Source: Hymenobacter volaticus
Lineage (GTDB): Bacteria > Bacteroidota > Bacteroidia > Cytophagales > Hymenobacteraceae
NCBI RefSeq assembly: GCF_022921055.1
Contig: NZ_CP095062.1
Coordinates: 124,001 to 188,000 of the forward strand
Length of the DNA stretch: 64,000 bases
Direction: 5' to 3'
Part shown: in pieces, positions 47,924 to 57,846 of the stretch
Layout: each line of letters opens with the position of its first letter
Numbering within the stretch: position 1 is the stretch's first letter
Made by a program: the position numbers and the translations under genes
The notes under the pieces: generated by a model
The model's input: the letters and a program-made list of their open reading frames with translations, nothing else
The model's database searches: none
What the model was told of the DNA's origin: nothing

Positions 47924-49098
47924 GCTTGGAATATGTTGGTGAGAGCATCCTATTCAAGCAACTCCAGAGCTATATCGCTGGCGCTAGAGCGCAGGTCGAT
48001 TCAGGGCAGCTTTTGCTGCCAAGACGTATGGTTTTGTAGGGTACGGCCTAAGCAGGCCAGCACGGATTTACCGCGACATTAAGAGAGGGAAAACTGCTTT
48101 TGTGGCATAGAGCGGCTTAGCACGCATTTTTTGTGCGAGGAACCATGCGAGGCAGTGGGAGTGCCTCAATCCAACAAGGGGGCAGAATAGGCCGAGGGTA
48201 TCCCGGCAGGGCGTGAAAACAATTGAGGCAGTGGGAGTACCTCACCAACAGCTTCAGTAGGGACCAATAGCTGCTTAACGCGCGGATTCTAGGGTTAACT
48301 AGAGAGAAGATCATGAAGCTCCTGAGTGGAGCGCTTAGTTGCATGACCTATTACAATGGTAAAAAGCATTTGCTGTTATTGCAAATCTTTCATAAATTTT
48401 ATTTATTCTTTATAAACTCAATAATACAGCCCTCGTTCTGTTGCCACTTTCTAAAAGCAGCAGCTTGAAAGGCTATTTACATAACTAGTTCTAACTTATA
48501 AATTCGATAATCTTTATATTGAACATTACTCAGAAATAATAATTAATAACCTATATTATATTTAATTATTTCAAGTGCAATGCGCAATGTATTGCATGCA
48601 ATGTGTCTGCCGAAAACCCTGTAATTAGATTCAAAAACGAACAGTGCGGGTGACCTTGATATAAAAAATGCAATCGGTTGCTTTCTTGCTTAAAGCAGTA
48701 AATACTCTTTAACTATTTTTGGCAAGTGTTACTAGCCAACACGCTTTTCCACTACAAGTTGGGTTCTACAACTGAACCTCACTCAGTGACATAAGCTTGA
48801 AAATTCATAAGGACGATATTCCTACTATAGATTATGTAGTCTCACACCTAATGTAATGTGTGGCTCGCCGCTGATGCTATTAATGAATATTGCCCTGCTT
48901 TTTGAATACATAGCACAGTTTGGGCTACTACTCGACCGAAAATACATTGGCAATGCTTTCTGCCCGCTTAATAAGCTGATCAGCCAGAATGATAGCCTAC
49001 TATCTACTACGCTGGAACAATTCTTTTTTAAAAAGAGCCACGGTGCTAGCACTTCATCAGTTGTGAAGGACTGCACTTTCCGAATGGCAAATAAGGTT
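47924..49098. other. Gene-poor region upstream of the second SusC
   Basis: About 1.2 kb, AT-rich between 48350 and 48850. It holds the twin hairpins and a 12-base palindrome ATTGCATGCAAT (48591-48602). Overlapping frames on both strands at about 48825-49263 have no recognised domain and mutually exclusive coding, so I call neither. A decayed small gene is possible here. Confidence 0.4.
48149..48243 (-). promoter_or_regulatory. Twin identical-loop hairpins upstream of the second SusC
   Basis: Two 19-base elements, 48149-48167 and 48225-48243, each form a 6-base stem. On the minus strand they read GAGGCACTCCCACTGCCTC and GAGGTACTCCCACTGCCTC. The loop CTCCCAC is identical, and the only change (C to T) keeps pairing as a G-U wobble in RNA. 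They lie 226-320 bases upstream of the SusC ATG, so they may be leader RNA elements or DNA operators. Confidence 0.5.
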
Positions 49099-49371
49099 CT
49101 AACGCAGACGCAGACGCTGCTGAAGGCCTTGCAAGCCCCCAATGATCAGTGCCCCCAAAGTGGTTGCGCTGCGGTTTTGCGACCGTGGTATCTCCCGAAA
49201 TTGACTACGCATTTTGCGGGTAACTACCGCGGCGCTTTGAGCATCCAGGCCGGTGTCTTGTAGCAGGGTTTGCACCTGCTTGTTGGACTTGCCTTGGCGC
49301 ATTAACTGCCCTACTTTATCGTATAGATGCTGTAAACTGTTTTGGCGAGGCGACGGACTATTATGTTCCAT
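49099..49371 (-). CDS. Small protein, possibly truncated
   Basis: About 90 residues from the ATG at 49371 (MEHNSPSPRQ). The N-terminal part (LYDKVGQLMRQGKSNKQVQTLLQDTGLDAQSAAVVTRKM) is a helical module seen in small Bacteroidota proteins that usually end in two or three membrane helices. Here only one short hydrophobic segment (LGALIIGGLQGL) remains before the basic tail QQRLRLR, so the middle may be deleted. I cannot assign a function. Confidence 0.45.
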   Translation of the reverse strand: MEHNSPSPRQNSLQHLYDKVGQLMRQGKSNKQVQTLLQDTGLDAQSAAVVTRKMRSQFREIPRSQNRSATTLGALIIGGLQGLQQRLRLR

Positions 49372-49383
49372 AATCTTGATCAA

Positions 49384-50142
49384 GAAAAAGAGTAGCGAGC
49401 ATAACGCGCTGTGAATGAAGCCTTATAATACAATCAACACGTAATTGTTTTGTATTGTACGGCTTTCTTGATCTTATGGACGACCTTAATCTAGATTCAG
49501 TTAAAGTTTTTGTTTTGGGTGGAGTATGTCTTATGCTCGCTGACAGCACACTGATAACCCGCTTATGGCAGAGCGCAAATTAGCGGACGCTATAAGGCAA
49601 CATTGCTTGGTACAATGCTGCTTTTTTTACGCTATGGTGCTATAAAAGGGCTTGCAATCCCCCGCAATTCGTTTGGTCTATGGCTCTTGTTTTAAGCGTG
49701 GACTACGGTAGTGCAACAGGTCAGATTGCTATGAAATTACTGTTCAGGTAATCTACCCTGAGTGCTACGAAAAAATTATTTAATATGAATTACTGATTGA
49801 CCTTGGTTGTCACCCCAACGTTGGCAACAGCAGAAGAACAGACTGTGTCAGTATCCCACTCCACAATTTTGAAACGCCGCTGTTTCAGCTGTCTTTTCCG
49901 CGCAACTCATCTAGCTGATTAGTTCAGGCCATACATACGTCACTATAAGTGGCCGCTTTGCTTGGAGGTTAGCAAACGAGCAACGATAGTCCACCAAAGA
50001 CTGAGGAATTAGCTCTTGAAGGCATTCAAATCTGCATTTCAAACTTAAAGCAGTGCCTGCCATCAACACTTAACAATAGGCCATGCTGCACGCATCTTCG
50101 GCTCGACAGATAATCAATCTGAAGAGGTGAATTGGCGGGACT
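49384..50142. other. Gene-poor intergenic region
   Basis: About 760 bases. No frame has convincing coding character on either strand, and I see no tRNA-like or strong hairpin element. It may hold promoters for the flanking minus-strand small gene. Confidence 0.35.
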
Positions 50143-50400
50143 TTACGGAAAAACCGGCTGTGGCACCAGGGTATCGGACGATGTGCTGGCCGTGGTACGG
50201 CTAGCTTGCTGGCACGCTTCAAGGGCAGCCCGTGCTTGGGCCAATTCCAGCTCGGTCACCGAAACGGGCAGCCCCGCTTCCAGCTCGTAGTTTAAAGGGC
50301 GGGCGTCGAGCTGACGTAGGCAATACACGTTCAGGCCCACCGACAACAGGAGCGCACCTAGCAACAATCCTAGTAGCAACCGGTTTCGAAATTCCTGCAT
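50143..50400 (-). CDS. Small single-pass membrane protein next to the two-component system
   Basis: 85 residues. One hydrophobic helix (about 8-28, LLLGLLLGALLLSVGLNVYCL) is followed by an acidic, Ala/Gln-rich region (ELEAGLPVSVTELELAQARAALEACQQAS) that is probably periplasmic and helical. No family is recognised. It lies 89 bases downstream of the histidine kinase. The array 50445-50484 is 45 bases before its start, where a promoter would be expected, so it is probably a regulatory target of the adjacent system. Confidence 0.55.
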   Translation of the reverse strand: MQEFRNRLLLGLLLGALLLSVGLNVYCLRQLDARPLNYELEAGLPVSVTELELAQARAALEACQQASRTTASTSSDTLVPQPVFP

Positions 50401-50444
50401 AACAACTCTTTACACTGGTAAACATTGCAAAGAAGCTTGCCCAG

Positions 50445-50484
50445 GATTAGAACGGCATGAGGCGCACATTAGAAAACATTAGAA
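50445..50484 (-). promoter_or_regulatory. Four-fold direct repeat, OmpR-type operator array
   Basis: On the minus strand, near copies of TTCTAATG occur four times, at 50477-50484, 50467-50474, 50456-50463 and 50445-50452, with start spacings of 10, 11 and 11 bases. About one helical turn per repeat is what OmpR-family dimers recognise. The same array, with identical spacing, lies at 53517-53556. This copy is 45 bases before the small membrane protein gene and six bases beyond the histidine kinase stop. Confidence 0.65.
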
Positions 50485-50489
50485 GCCAC

Positions 50490-51851
50490 CTAGGTGCCCG
50501 GCAGCACAAGCGTGGCGGTGGTTCCCTGCTCTGGTACCGACACCAACGTGAGGGTGCCGCCGTGCCGCTCGGCTATTTTCTGCGTGACGGTCAGGCCTAG
50601 GCCATAACCGGGAGCATGCCGGGCATTCTCGGCCCGGTACATGGCATTGGCTACCCGCGGCAGCTCGGTTGGTGCAATGCCTATTCCCGCATCCTGCACC
50701 GTGACTACCAATTCTGGTCCACGGTAGCCGAGGCATACTTGCACGGCCTGGTTGCTGTATTTGCAGGCATTGTCGAGCAAGTTGAACAGCGCAGTGGTCA
50801 GGAGTTGCTCGTTCCCGAGCACCCTGAACGGGTCGTCGCCCGTAGCAGGCAGTTCGCCGAATATCAGTTGTACATGGCGGTGGGGATATTTGCTTTGGCA
50901 ATAACTCAGGGCCTGCGTAAGGCAGTCGTCTAGTCGCACGGTGTCGCGCCGAAATGAGGCGTCTTCGGCCTTGGCTAGCGCCAATAAAGCATTAGTCAGT
51001 CCAACCAAATGCTTGAGCTCGTCCACCGCCGAGGCAGTGCTAGTTTTGGCTTCTGATAGATTGGTGTCGTAGGCGTAGGAAGTTTCTAGTGTGCCGAGCG
51101 CCGTGGCCAGGGGCGTACGCAGTTCGTGAGAGGCATGGCTGAGAAAGTTTTTCTGCATCTCGAATGCCTGCTCTACCCGAGTCAGCATCTGGTTGAAAGT
51201 GACAGCTAGCTGAGCAATTTCGTCGGTGCCATTGCCTTCGTCCACCCGTAAGCTTAGGCGGCCCGCCGTGATGCGCTCCACTTGCTCGATTACTCGCGCC
51301 ATGGGCTTCAACGATTCATCGGCAAAGTACCAGCCCGCCAGGATGATGAGCACCAATGCACCGGCGTTGCCCACCAGCAGAATCAGTCGCAGCTTATCAA
51401 GCTGCAGAAAGCCAAACTGGTCGCGGCCGGCAGCGAAGATGCGGTACTGCCGCCCGCGGTACTCATGCGCAATGCCTACTACTTCCAGCTCGCCATCGGT
51501 GAACTGGACTGGCTGGTCTACCTCTACCTGCGACAAGTAATAGGAATTCAAGCGCTGACTTAAGCCATCGTCGCTGGTATAAATTAAGTGCCCCTCGGGG
51601 TCATAGATGCTGATTTGCTCGTCGAGAATAGTGAGCAGGTCGCGCCGACGGAATGTGCGCAGTGCTTCCTCATTGGACTGCGGCTGACGCAGCAGCAGGC
51701 GGGCCGTCATGGTGCCTTTGCCCGCTAAGCGCTGACTGAAGCGCTGCTCCCGGGTGGCCGCGTGGAAGTAATAGATGAACGCTGAGAAACTAAGCTGAAT
51801 GGCGAGCACCAGCAAAGTAAAGCGCAGAATAAGCTTGTTGCGAATCAGCAT
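50490..51851 (-). CDS. Membrane sensor histidine kinase (partner of the OmpR-type regulator)
   Basis: 453 residues from the ATG at 51851 (MLIRNKLILRF); upstream in-frame residues overlap the regulator gene and are not credible. Helix 1 (about 6-28) and helix 2 (about 160-185) flank a periplasmic sensor domain. A HAMP linker (SLKPMARVIEQVERITAGRLSLRVDEGNGTDEI), HisKA (FLSHASHELRTPLATALG, with the phospho-His) and HATPase (NLLDNACKYS, DAGIGI, GYGLGLTVTQKI) follow. This is the architecture of envelope or metal-sensing kinases such as CusS. The gene starts 13 bases after the regulator stop, so the two are co-transcribed. Confidence 0.92.
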   Translation of the reverse strand: MLIRNKLILRFTLLVLAIQLSFSAFIYYFHAATREQRFSQRLAGKGTMTARLLLRQPQSNEEALRTFRRRDLLTILDEQISIYDPEGHLIYTSDDGLSQRLNSYYLSQVEVDQPVQFTDGELEVVGIAHEYRGRQYRIFAAGRDQFGFLQLDKLRLILLVGNAGALVLIILAGWYFADESLKPMARVIEQVERITAGRLSLRVDEGNGTDEIAQLAVTFNQMLTRVEQAFEMQKNFLSHASHELRTPLATALGTLETSYAYDTNLSEAKTSTASAVDELKHLVGLTNALLALAKAEDASFRRDTVRLDDCLTQALSYCQSKYPHRHVQLIFGELPATGDDPFRVLGNEQLLTTALFNLLDNACKYSNQAVQVCLGYRGPELVVTVQDAGIGIAPTELPRVANAMYRAENARHAPGYGLGLTVTQKIAERHGGTLTLVSVPEQGTTATLVLPGT

Positions 51852-51864
51852 GCTAGTCTGGCCC

Positions 51865-52542
51865 TTACCCTTCGCGCAACACGTAGCCCATGCCCACCAC
51901 CGTATGAATGAGCTTGGTATCGTAGCCTTTGTCGAGCTTTTTGCGCAGATAGCTGACGTACACGTCGATGACGTTGGTGTTGGTATCAAAGTTGAGTTCC
52001 CACACCTTCTCGGCAATATCCACCCGCGAAATCACTCGGCCCCGGTTCAGGAGTAGATATTCGAGCAGGGTGTACTCCTTGGTGGTTAGGTCGATGCGCT
52101 GACCGGCGCGGGTTACCACTTTAGTTTCCAGGTTCAACTCTAGGTCGGCTAGGCGTAGTACGCGCCGCACGGTGGCTCCTTCATGGTGGCGCCGCGTTAA
52201 GACCCGTGCCCGCAGCAGCAACTCCTTGAACTCGAAGGGCTTCACCAAGTAATCGTCGGTACCGGCCTCGAAGCCCGCTACTTTGTCGTCGAGACTGTCG
52301 AGGGCGGTGAGCAGCAGCACCGGCTGGTGCGGGTCTTGCTGCCGGATCTGCCGGCACAACTCGAAGCCATTGATGTAGGGCAGGTTCACGTCGAGCACTA
52401 CCAAGTCGTAGCGGTTTTGGTGCAGCAGCGACTGTCCCATGCGCCCGTCGTACGCTACTTCCAGCTCGTAGCCCTCGTTTTCAAACCCTTTCTTGACAAA
52501 GGAAGCCAGCTTGGGTTCGTCTTCGACTAACAATATCTTCAT
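51865..52542 (-). CDS. OmpR/PhoB-family response regulator
   Basis: 225 residues from the ATG at 52542 (MKILLVEDEPKLA). The receiver (1-120) has the acidic pair ED, the phospho-accepting Asp in VVLDVNLPY (about residue 51) and Lys in VKPFEF. The winged-helix DNA-binding domain (about 130-225) shows LTTKEYTLLEYLLLNRGRVISR and VDVYVSYLRKKLDKG-type residues, ending IHTVVGMGYVLR. It is co-transcribed with the kinase. Direct repeats of one-turn spacing near two neighbouring genes are probable targets. Confidence 0.93.
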   Translation of the reverse strand: MKILLVEDEPKLASFVKKGFENEGYELEVAYDGRMGQSLLHQNRYDLVVLDVNLPYINGFELCRQIRQQDPHQPVLLLTALDSLDDKVAGFEAGTDDYLVKPFEFKELLLRARVLTRRHHEGATVRRVLRLADLELNLETKVVTRAGQRIDLTTKEYTLLEYLLLNRGRVISRVDIAEKVWELNFDTNTNVIDVYVSYLRKKLDKGYDTKLIHTVVGMGYVLREG

Positions 52543-52690
52543 CAGAGCAGAATATTTCCTGGCAGGACAATGCCTCAGCAGCTTGGCAGCATCGTGACCA
52601 CAGAATCCGGGCGTCCGAAGCTTGCTGCACTTTCTGCTAAGCTGTTCGACCCCGCTGGCGAAGGTAGCTAGATACCCGGTGCAGAACCGC

Positions 52691-52731
52691 AAAAAACTAG
52701 AGGCTGCCAGCGTTGGGCTGGCTCCTCTAGT
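52691..52731 (-). terminator. Rho-independent terminator after the ECF sigma gene
   Basis: On the minus strand, arms around ACTAGAGG/CCTCTAGT with an inner GCCAGC/GCTGGC form a hairpin followed by TTTTTT (52691-52696). It lies about 30 bases after the sigma gene stop and separates it from the regulator-kinase operon. Confidence 0.8.
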
Positions 52732-52762
52732 CTCAGAGCTTTCCAATAACAAAGAAAACAGC

Positions 52763-53377
52763 TTAAATGGCGGCTCGGCTGTTTTGAAGTAAGGCACGCA
52801 GCATAACCCGAGCCCGGAACAAACGAGCCTTCACCGTGCCCACAGGCAGCTTTAGTTCAGTTGCCATTTCCACGTAGCTTAACTGCTGAAAGTAACGCAA
52901 ACGCACAGGACGAGCATACTTAAGCGGCAGCACATTGGTTAGCTTATGCATCAGGTCGATGCGCTCTTGCCGAATGAAAGCATCCTGCGGATTGGGCGCT
53001 GGGTCGTGCACTTGCAGGGGCAAGTTCTCCTCGTCTCTTTGGTGCAAGGACTGCACCGGCAGTTTTTGGCGCCGGATGAAATCTATGCTATGGTTGGTGG
53101 CAATGCGAAACAACCAGGTGCTAAAGGCAAAATCGGGGCGGTAATTAGCTAAGTATTTGAAAGCCTTGGTAAAAACCTCTAAGGTTAGGTCTTCGGCATC
53201 GTCGGCATTACCTACGATTTTGAGTATCACGTACGATACGGGCTTACGATAACTTGAAAGTAACTCGGCATACGCTTTCGCGTCGCCCGCCAGCGCAGCG
53301 TCAATTAGCGCCATATCCTGTTGAGACCGAACAGACAACTCATGAGGAGCTGGGTGGGCAGGGGAATCGGAAAGCAT
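52763..53377 (-). CDS. ECF-family RNA polymerase sigma-70 factor
   Basis: 204 residues. Region 2 (about 35-105) has DDAEDLTLEVFTKAFKYLANYRPDFAFSTWLFRIATNHSIDFIRR, and region 4 (about 140-195) has LPLKYARPVRLRYFQQLSYVEMATELKLPVGTVKARLFRARVML. The start is the ATG at 53377. No anti-sigma gene adjoins, unlike the pair at 2218. A four-fold direct repeat 140-180 bases upstream matches the one near the two-component system, so its expression may be controlled by that response regulator. A terminator follows, making it a monocistronic unit. Confidence 0.9.
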   Translation of the reverse strand: MLSDSPAHPAPHELSVRSQQDMALIDAALAGDAKAYAELLSSYRKPVSYVILKIVGNADDAEDLTLEVFTKAFKYLANYRPDFAFSTWLFRIATNHSIDFIRRQKLPVQSLHQRDEENLPLQVHDPAPNPQDAFIRQERIDLMHKLTNVLPLKYARPVRLRYFQQLSYVEMATELKLPVGTVKARLFRARVMLRALLQNSRAAI

Positions 53378-53516
53378 AAACGGGTAAGAAAGAGGTGGAG
53401 TAACGTGCGGGAAAAGACTAATCCAGGGCTTGCATTAGTGAAGCCTAGGTAACACGCTGATCGGCAACCAGTAACAACAGCACCAACCCAACGACGCAGC
53501 AAAAGAGCACCCGCGG

Positions 53517-53556
53517 CATTAGAGCCGCATGAGTTGCACATTAGAAAACATTAGAA
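53517..53556 (-). promoter_or_regulatory. Four-fold direct repeat upstream of the ECF sigma gene
   Basis: On the minus strand, copies of TTCTAATG or near copies occur at 53549-53556, 53539-53546, 53528-53535 and 53517-53524, with start spacings of 10, 11 and 11, exactly as at 50445-50484. The two arrays also share the bases around the third repeat (CTCATGC), so they are clearly homologous. Confidence 0.65.
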
Positions 53557-53656
53557 TTTCCTTTTCCCTGCTCCACTTCTTACTCTCACTTTTAGTTGCT
53601 CTACTAGCTTTTCAGGTATAAGCAGCCTCACCCAATTACTTCATTAGTAATATGCT

Positions 53657-53707
53657 TTTCAGCCCATGTATAAGCGCTATTACAATACGCTTATGCATGG
53701 GCTGAAA
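53657..53707. repeat. Long hairpin between the sigma and sulfatase genes
   Basis: The 20-base arms at 53657-53676 and 53688-53707 (core TTTCAGCCCATG) pair with one wobble and an 11-base loop. It lies 110 bases past the sulfatase stop and has no strong T run. It may be a terminator or a structural repeat. Confidence 0.55.
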
Positions 53708-53816
53708 TGAGAAAACACCGTTTACTTGCAGTTACTGCAACAAGAAGTAGCGGTACCGCTTCGTTGCCCGTTCGTTCCTATTATCTGCTCTAAGTTGTAG
53801 GCACCTTTTGTTTATG

Positions 53817-55426
53817 CTACTCGCCTTTGCCCTTGGCTAGCTGCCCAAAGGGAATGACGCCGACCCGCGCAGCCCACTTATCGTAGAGGGCTGTCATTTC
53901 CTGCACCTTCTGCGGGTTCTGGGCGCTTAGGTCTTTTAGCTCCGAACGGTCCACTTGGGTATCATAGAGTTGCCACTTGTTATCAGGAAAGTCCGACACC
54001 AGCTTCCACTTGCCTTGGCGCACGGCCCGGTTGCCTTCGTGCTCGAAAAACAGTGCCTCGTGCCCTGACCAAGAGTTGCCTTTTAGCACCGGCACGAGGC
54101 TGATGCCCTCAGTGGGTGTGATGGGGTTGTTTTTAAATGATTTCGGGTAGGATACACCGGCTAGCTCCAAGCAGGTTGCCATTAAGTCGACGAGGTGGCC
54201 GGGCTGGGCCACGGTGCGGCCAGGCTGCACGATGCCGGGACCGTAGGCAATGAAAGGGGTAGCGGTGCCACCTTCGTACTCCCAGTGCTTGAAGAGCCGG
54301 AAGGGCGAATTGCTAACCGAGGCACCAGCAAACTCGTAGGCAGTAAACGAGGTAGGGTCGCTGGCGGGCTTGTTATTGGCTTCCAGAATTTCGGGCCGGA
54401 AGCCGGGGCCTTTGATGCTCTCGTTGCTGCCGCCATTATCCGACAGAAACATAAGCACGGTGTTCTGGTCTTGGCCTAACTCCCGCAGCGTCTGGCGCAG
54501 CCGCCCGATGTTTTGGTCCATGCGGTCTATCATGGCGGCGTACACGGCCATTTTCGTGTCCCACTGTTCCTTTTCTTCCTGGCTTAGTGTTTCCCAGGCC
54601 GGCACGTGCGAGTCGCGGGGGAGAGGCGGGTGCTAGCGTTGAGGATGCCAAGCTGCTTCAAGCGCTGAAACCGCTCTTCGCGCAGCTTGTCCCAACCCGC
54701 CATATACTTGCCCTTGTACTTGGCAATGTCTTCGGGCAGGGCATGTAGCGGCCAGTGCGGCGCTTGGTACGCCATGTACAGGAAAAAAGGCTTGCCAGAA
54801 GACTTGCCGTCTTTCAGAAACTTGATGGCATAATCGGTGTAGGCATCGGTGGAATAATAGCCAGGGCCCGGCGTGAAAGGCTTATCATCGAGGGCAATGG
54901 TGAGCTTTTGGTTGGGCCGGTACGGGCGGTTTTCGAAGTAGCTATTCGCTCCGTCGATTAGCCCAAAGTAATGGTCGAAGCCGCGCTGGGTGGGCCAGTG
55001 CTCTGCTGCCTGTCCTACGTGCCACTTGCCGGTCATAAACGTGTTGTAGCCGCCGTTTTTGAGGGCTTCGGCAATCGTGACGCAGTTGTTGTTTAGGTAG
55101 CCCTGGTAAGCGGGTTGAGGGCGCGTATTCATCATATCCCCCACCCCGGCTTGGTGCTGATAGAGCCCCGTCAGCAAGGAGGCGCGGCTTGGGCAGCAGC
55201 GTGATGCGTTGTAGAACTGCGTCATTTTCAATCCTTCCCGCGCCATAGCATCCAGGTTCGGCGTCTGCGTGTTCGAGCCAAAGCAGCCGATGTCGGAGTA
55301 GCCCATGTCATCGGCCAGAATGATGATGACGTTAGGCTGCTTGGGTTGAAGGTGGGCCGGCATCAAACTCAGGAACAGTCCGGCTAGCGGCAATAGGATC
55401 AGCAAACTTCCTTTCTTACGCCTCAT
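53817..55426 (-). CDS. Arylsulfatase-type sulfatase (S1 family), frameshifted
   Basis: About 536 residues after repair. The signal peptide (MRRKKGSLLILLPLAG) is followed by QPNVIIILADDMGYSD, with the metal-binding Asp pair (39-40), and the sulfatase signature CCPSRASLLTG, where Cys77 would become formylglycine (C-x-P-S-R). The frame breaks after STRLSP; one extra base in the G5 run at 54617-54621 gives SPRDSHVPAWETLSQEE and continues through VYAAMIDRMDQNIGRL and FLSDNGGSNES. A maturation enzyme would be needed elsewhere. It is encoded 95 bases downstream of a GH42 enzyme, suggesting action on sulfated galactans. Confidence 0.88.
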
Positions 55427-55520
55427 CTGTCTTGTTTTTTCTGCGTGGATACTGCAGTCCTCAAGCTCGGGAAAGTGAAACGCGTTGGCAACCTGTACTT
55501 ACCTGTCCGAATCCTGGCTG

Positions 55521-57601
55521 CTACTTCTCTTCTACCACCTGCACGCCCCAGGGCGCAAGTTGCAACTGCTGATTCGTGGCAACTGCGGCGTTGGATAGCA
55601 ACTCTTTGCCGCCACCATGCGGATAGCGCAACGAAGCGGGCGCAGCGGAATAGTTGAAGTAGAAATGCACTGCTTTCTTGCGCTGATTGACGCCCGACTT
55701 CGTGATGAGCGGGAATTGCAGTTGCTGATCGGGCCCCCATAGGCCAGCCTTCTTTACAGCGTCTTGCACTATTTTCTCTAATACTTCCTTGCTGGTACGG
55801 CACCCGATGTAGGTGGCCAGCCCCTTACCGTAGTTGTTTTCGGTGATGGCAGCGTACTTCCCCCACACGGGGTGGTCGTAAGTGGCCAGCACCTTGGCTG
55901 TGGTGGGCGTAAGCAGCTCCATCCAGGCGCTGACTTGGTTGTTGGCCTCCCCTACCTGATACGGGTCACCTTTCAACGATACTTTCTCTGGGGCCGTGAA
56001 TTGGCTGTAGGTAACGCCGCAGGCTTCCGTGATAATGCCCGGCTGCCGGGTGGAGCGCACCTTCACGTTCTCGTCGGAGAAGCCGCTTTTGTAGGTGTAC
56101 ACGACGTGGCCCCCATTCTTTACAAAACGGTTCAGCCGCTCCAGCAGACTAGTGGGGGCAGCGTAAAGCGCCGGCACAATCAGCAGCTTGTAGCTTTCCA
56201 GATTAGTGCTGGATGGGTCTACAAAGTCGCAGCCCACGTTTTGGCGGTAAAGGGCATCGTAGAACGGGCGCAGAATATCGTTGTAGCTTTCCTTGGTGCC
56301 CCAGCCGAACCCAAACCACTTGAACGCCGTCAGGGCTTCGTTGCTGAAGAGAATAGCGGCCTTGTTGGTTTGCCGGAGGTTGACTAACTGTGAGCTTAGC
56401 CGCTGGAAGTCCTGCCCAATGGTCTTGGCTTCGTCGTAGGTAGGGTTAGGCTCGAAATCGTGGCTCAGCAGGCCTTTCCAGTAGGTTTCGGCCGAGTTGT
56501 GGATGGAGTGCCAGTGCCAGTATTCCAGCATGTTGGCGCCCGCAGCTACGTGGCTAAAGGCCTGCAACCGCAACTGACCGGGATACGGCACCCATTGCGG
56601 AAAGCCCTGCGCCTCGGTTTCTAGCACCAAGTAGTTCTGCCCGCCTTTCATAGACCGAGCCAGGTCGCCCCAAGTGATATTTCGGTGCCCGTAAGCTGGT
56701 CTTGGCTGGGGTGGTAAATGTCGATGCCGGCAATATCCAGGGCTTTGGAAGCGGCAAAATGGTCGACTTCCGGTTGGATGCCGTAGGAGAAGCCTTTCCA
56801 GTCGAGGTCGAAATTCTGGGTGATAAACTGCTTGGGCTGCTTGTACTCGCGCACCAGACCCGCCTGCCACGCCAAGTAATCCGTCACCAGTTGCCGCTGA
56901 AACTTGGCAAACTCACTGCCCAAACTAGCATTGATGGTGCCGTTAGTCGAGGGGAAATCCTCCCAACTGTTGATGCGGTTGCTCCAATAGTCCAGCCCGT
57001 AGGCTTGGTTGATAACCGCCAACGACGAGTACTTTTTCTGCATGTAAGCTACAAACAGCTTCTGCACTGCCGGCCCTGCGGTGTTGTACGGCTTGGTTTC
57101 ATTGTCGATCTGATAGCCGATGATGGCTGGGTGGTTTTTGACGTGCCCGAGCAGCGCCCGTATCACTTGCTCGGCGTGCCGACGAAAATCCGGATTGGTG
57201 ATATCCATGTTTTGGCGCGGTCCATACTGGTTTTGGCCGGTCGGGGTAATGGCGAGCACCGCCGGATACTTGCGCACCAGCCACGTTGGCACTGCGTAAG
57301 TGGGCGTACCGATAATCACTTGAATATTCGCTTTGTGCATGGCATTCAGCACCCGGTCGATGTGCGAAAAATCGAACACGCCTTCCTGCGGCTCTAGCGT
57401 ACTCCACGTAGATTCGGCAATGCGCACGACATTGATGCCCGCGGCCTTCATCATCTGCACATCCTTGTCTAGGCGTTCATAGGGCATGTACTCATCGTAG
57501 TAAGCAACCCCAAAAAGCAACTTATCCTGTTTGGGTGCTTGCGCCACAAGCCAACTGGGCAAAAGCAATAGAGGCAGGCAAAACAGTAGCAGTTTGTTCA
57601 T
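55521..57601 (-). CDS. GH42 beta-galactosidase, frameshifted
   Basis: About 693 residues after repair. The start is the ATG at 57601, with signal peptide MNKLLLFCLPLLLLPSWLVA. The GH42 TIM barrel opens with LLFGVAYYDEYMPYERLDKD. The acid/base Glu is in YQIDNETKPYNTAGP, and the nucleophile Glu is in YLVLETEAQ. The frame breaks after TEISLG; one extra base in the plus-strand C4 run at 56668-56671 gives LGGDLARSMKGGQNY. The C-terminal half has the GH42 trimerisation-type domain (LLIVPALYAAPTSLLERLNRFVKNGGHVVYTYKSG). The nucleophile lies beyond the break, so the raw frame would be inactive. It is transcribed with the sulfatase. Confidence 0.88.
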
Positions 57602-57846
57602 CAGCAACGGGTTGTACAAGGCATCGGATGCAATGGGGAATAAGGGAAGATAGCAGAAGTCAGCATTTCCTTGGTTCAGACTTCCGATAGAGTTAGTCTT
57701 AATACTACTTCTCCTATAGCTATTTCAAGCGTAGCAAAAACAGAGTTATAACCACGACACTTGACTGCGCTGTCCTCCAATCTGCGTCTCTACAGCCCTG
57801 GAGCGTACCCGTGGATAGCAACACTTATGAGTAACTTCTTCCAATA

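Noticed and set aside
48825..49263. Overlapping open frames on both strands (minus 48825-49142, plus 48856-49263)
   Set aside because: The frames exclude each other, lack domains, and the plus frame runs antisense through the better-supported small gene at 49099-49371. Undecided rather than disproved.
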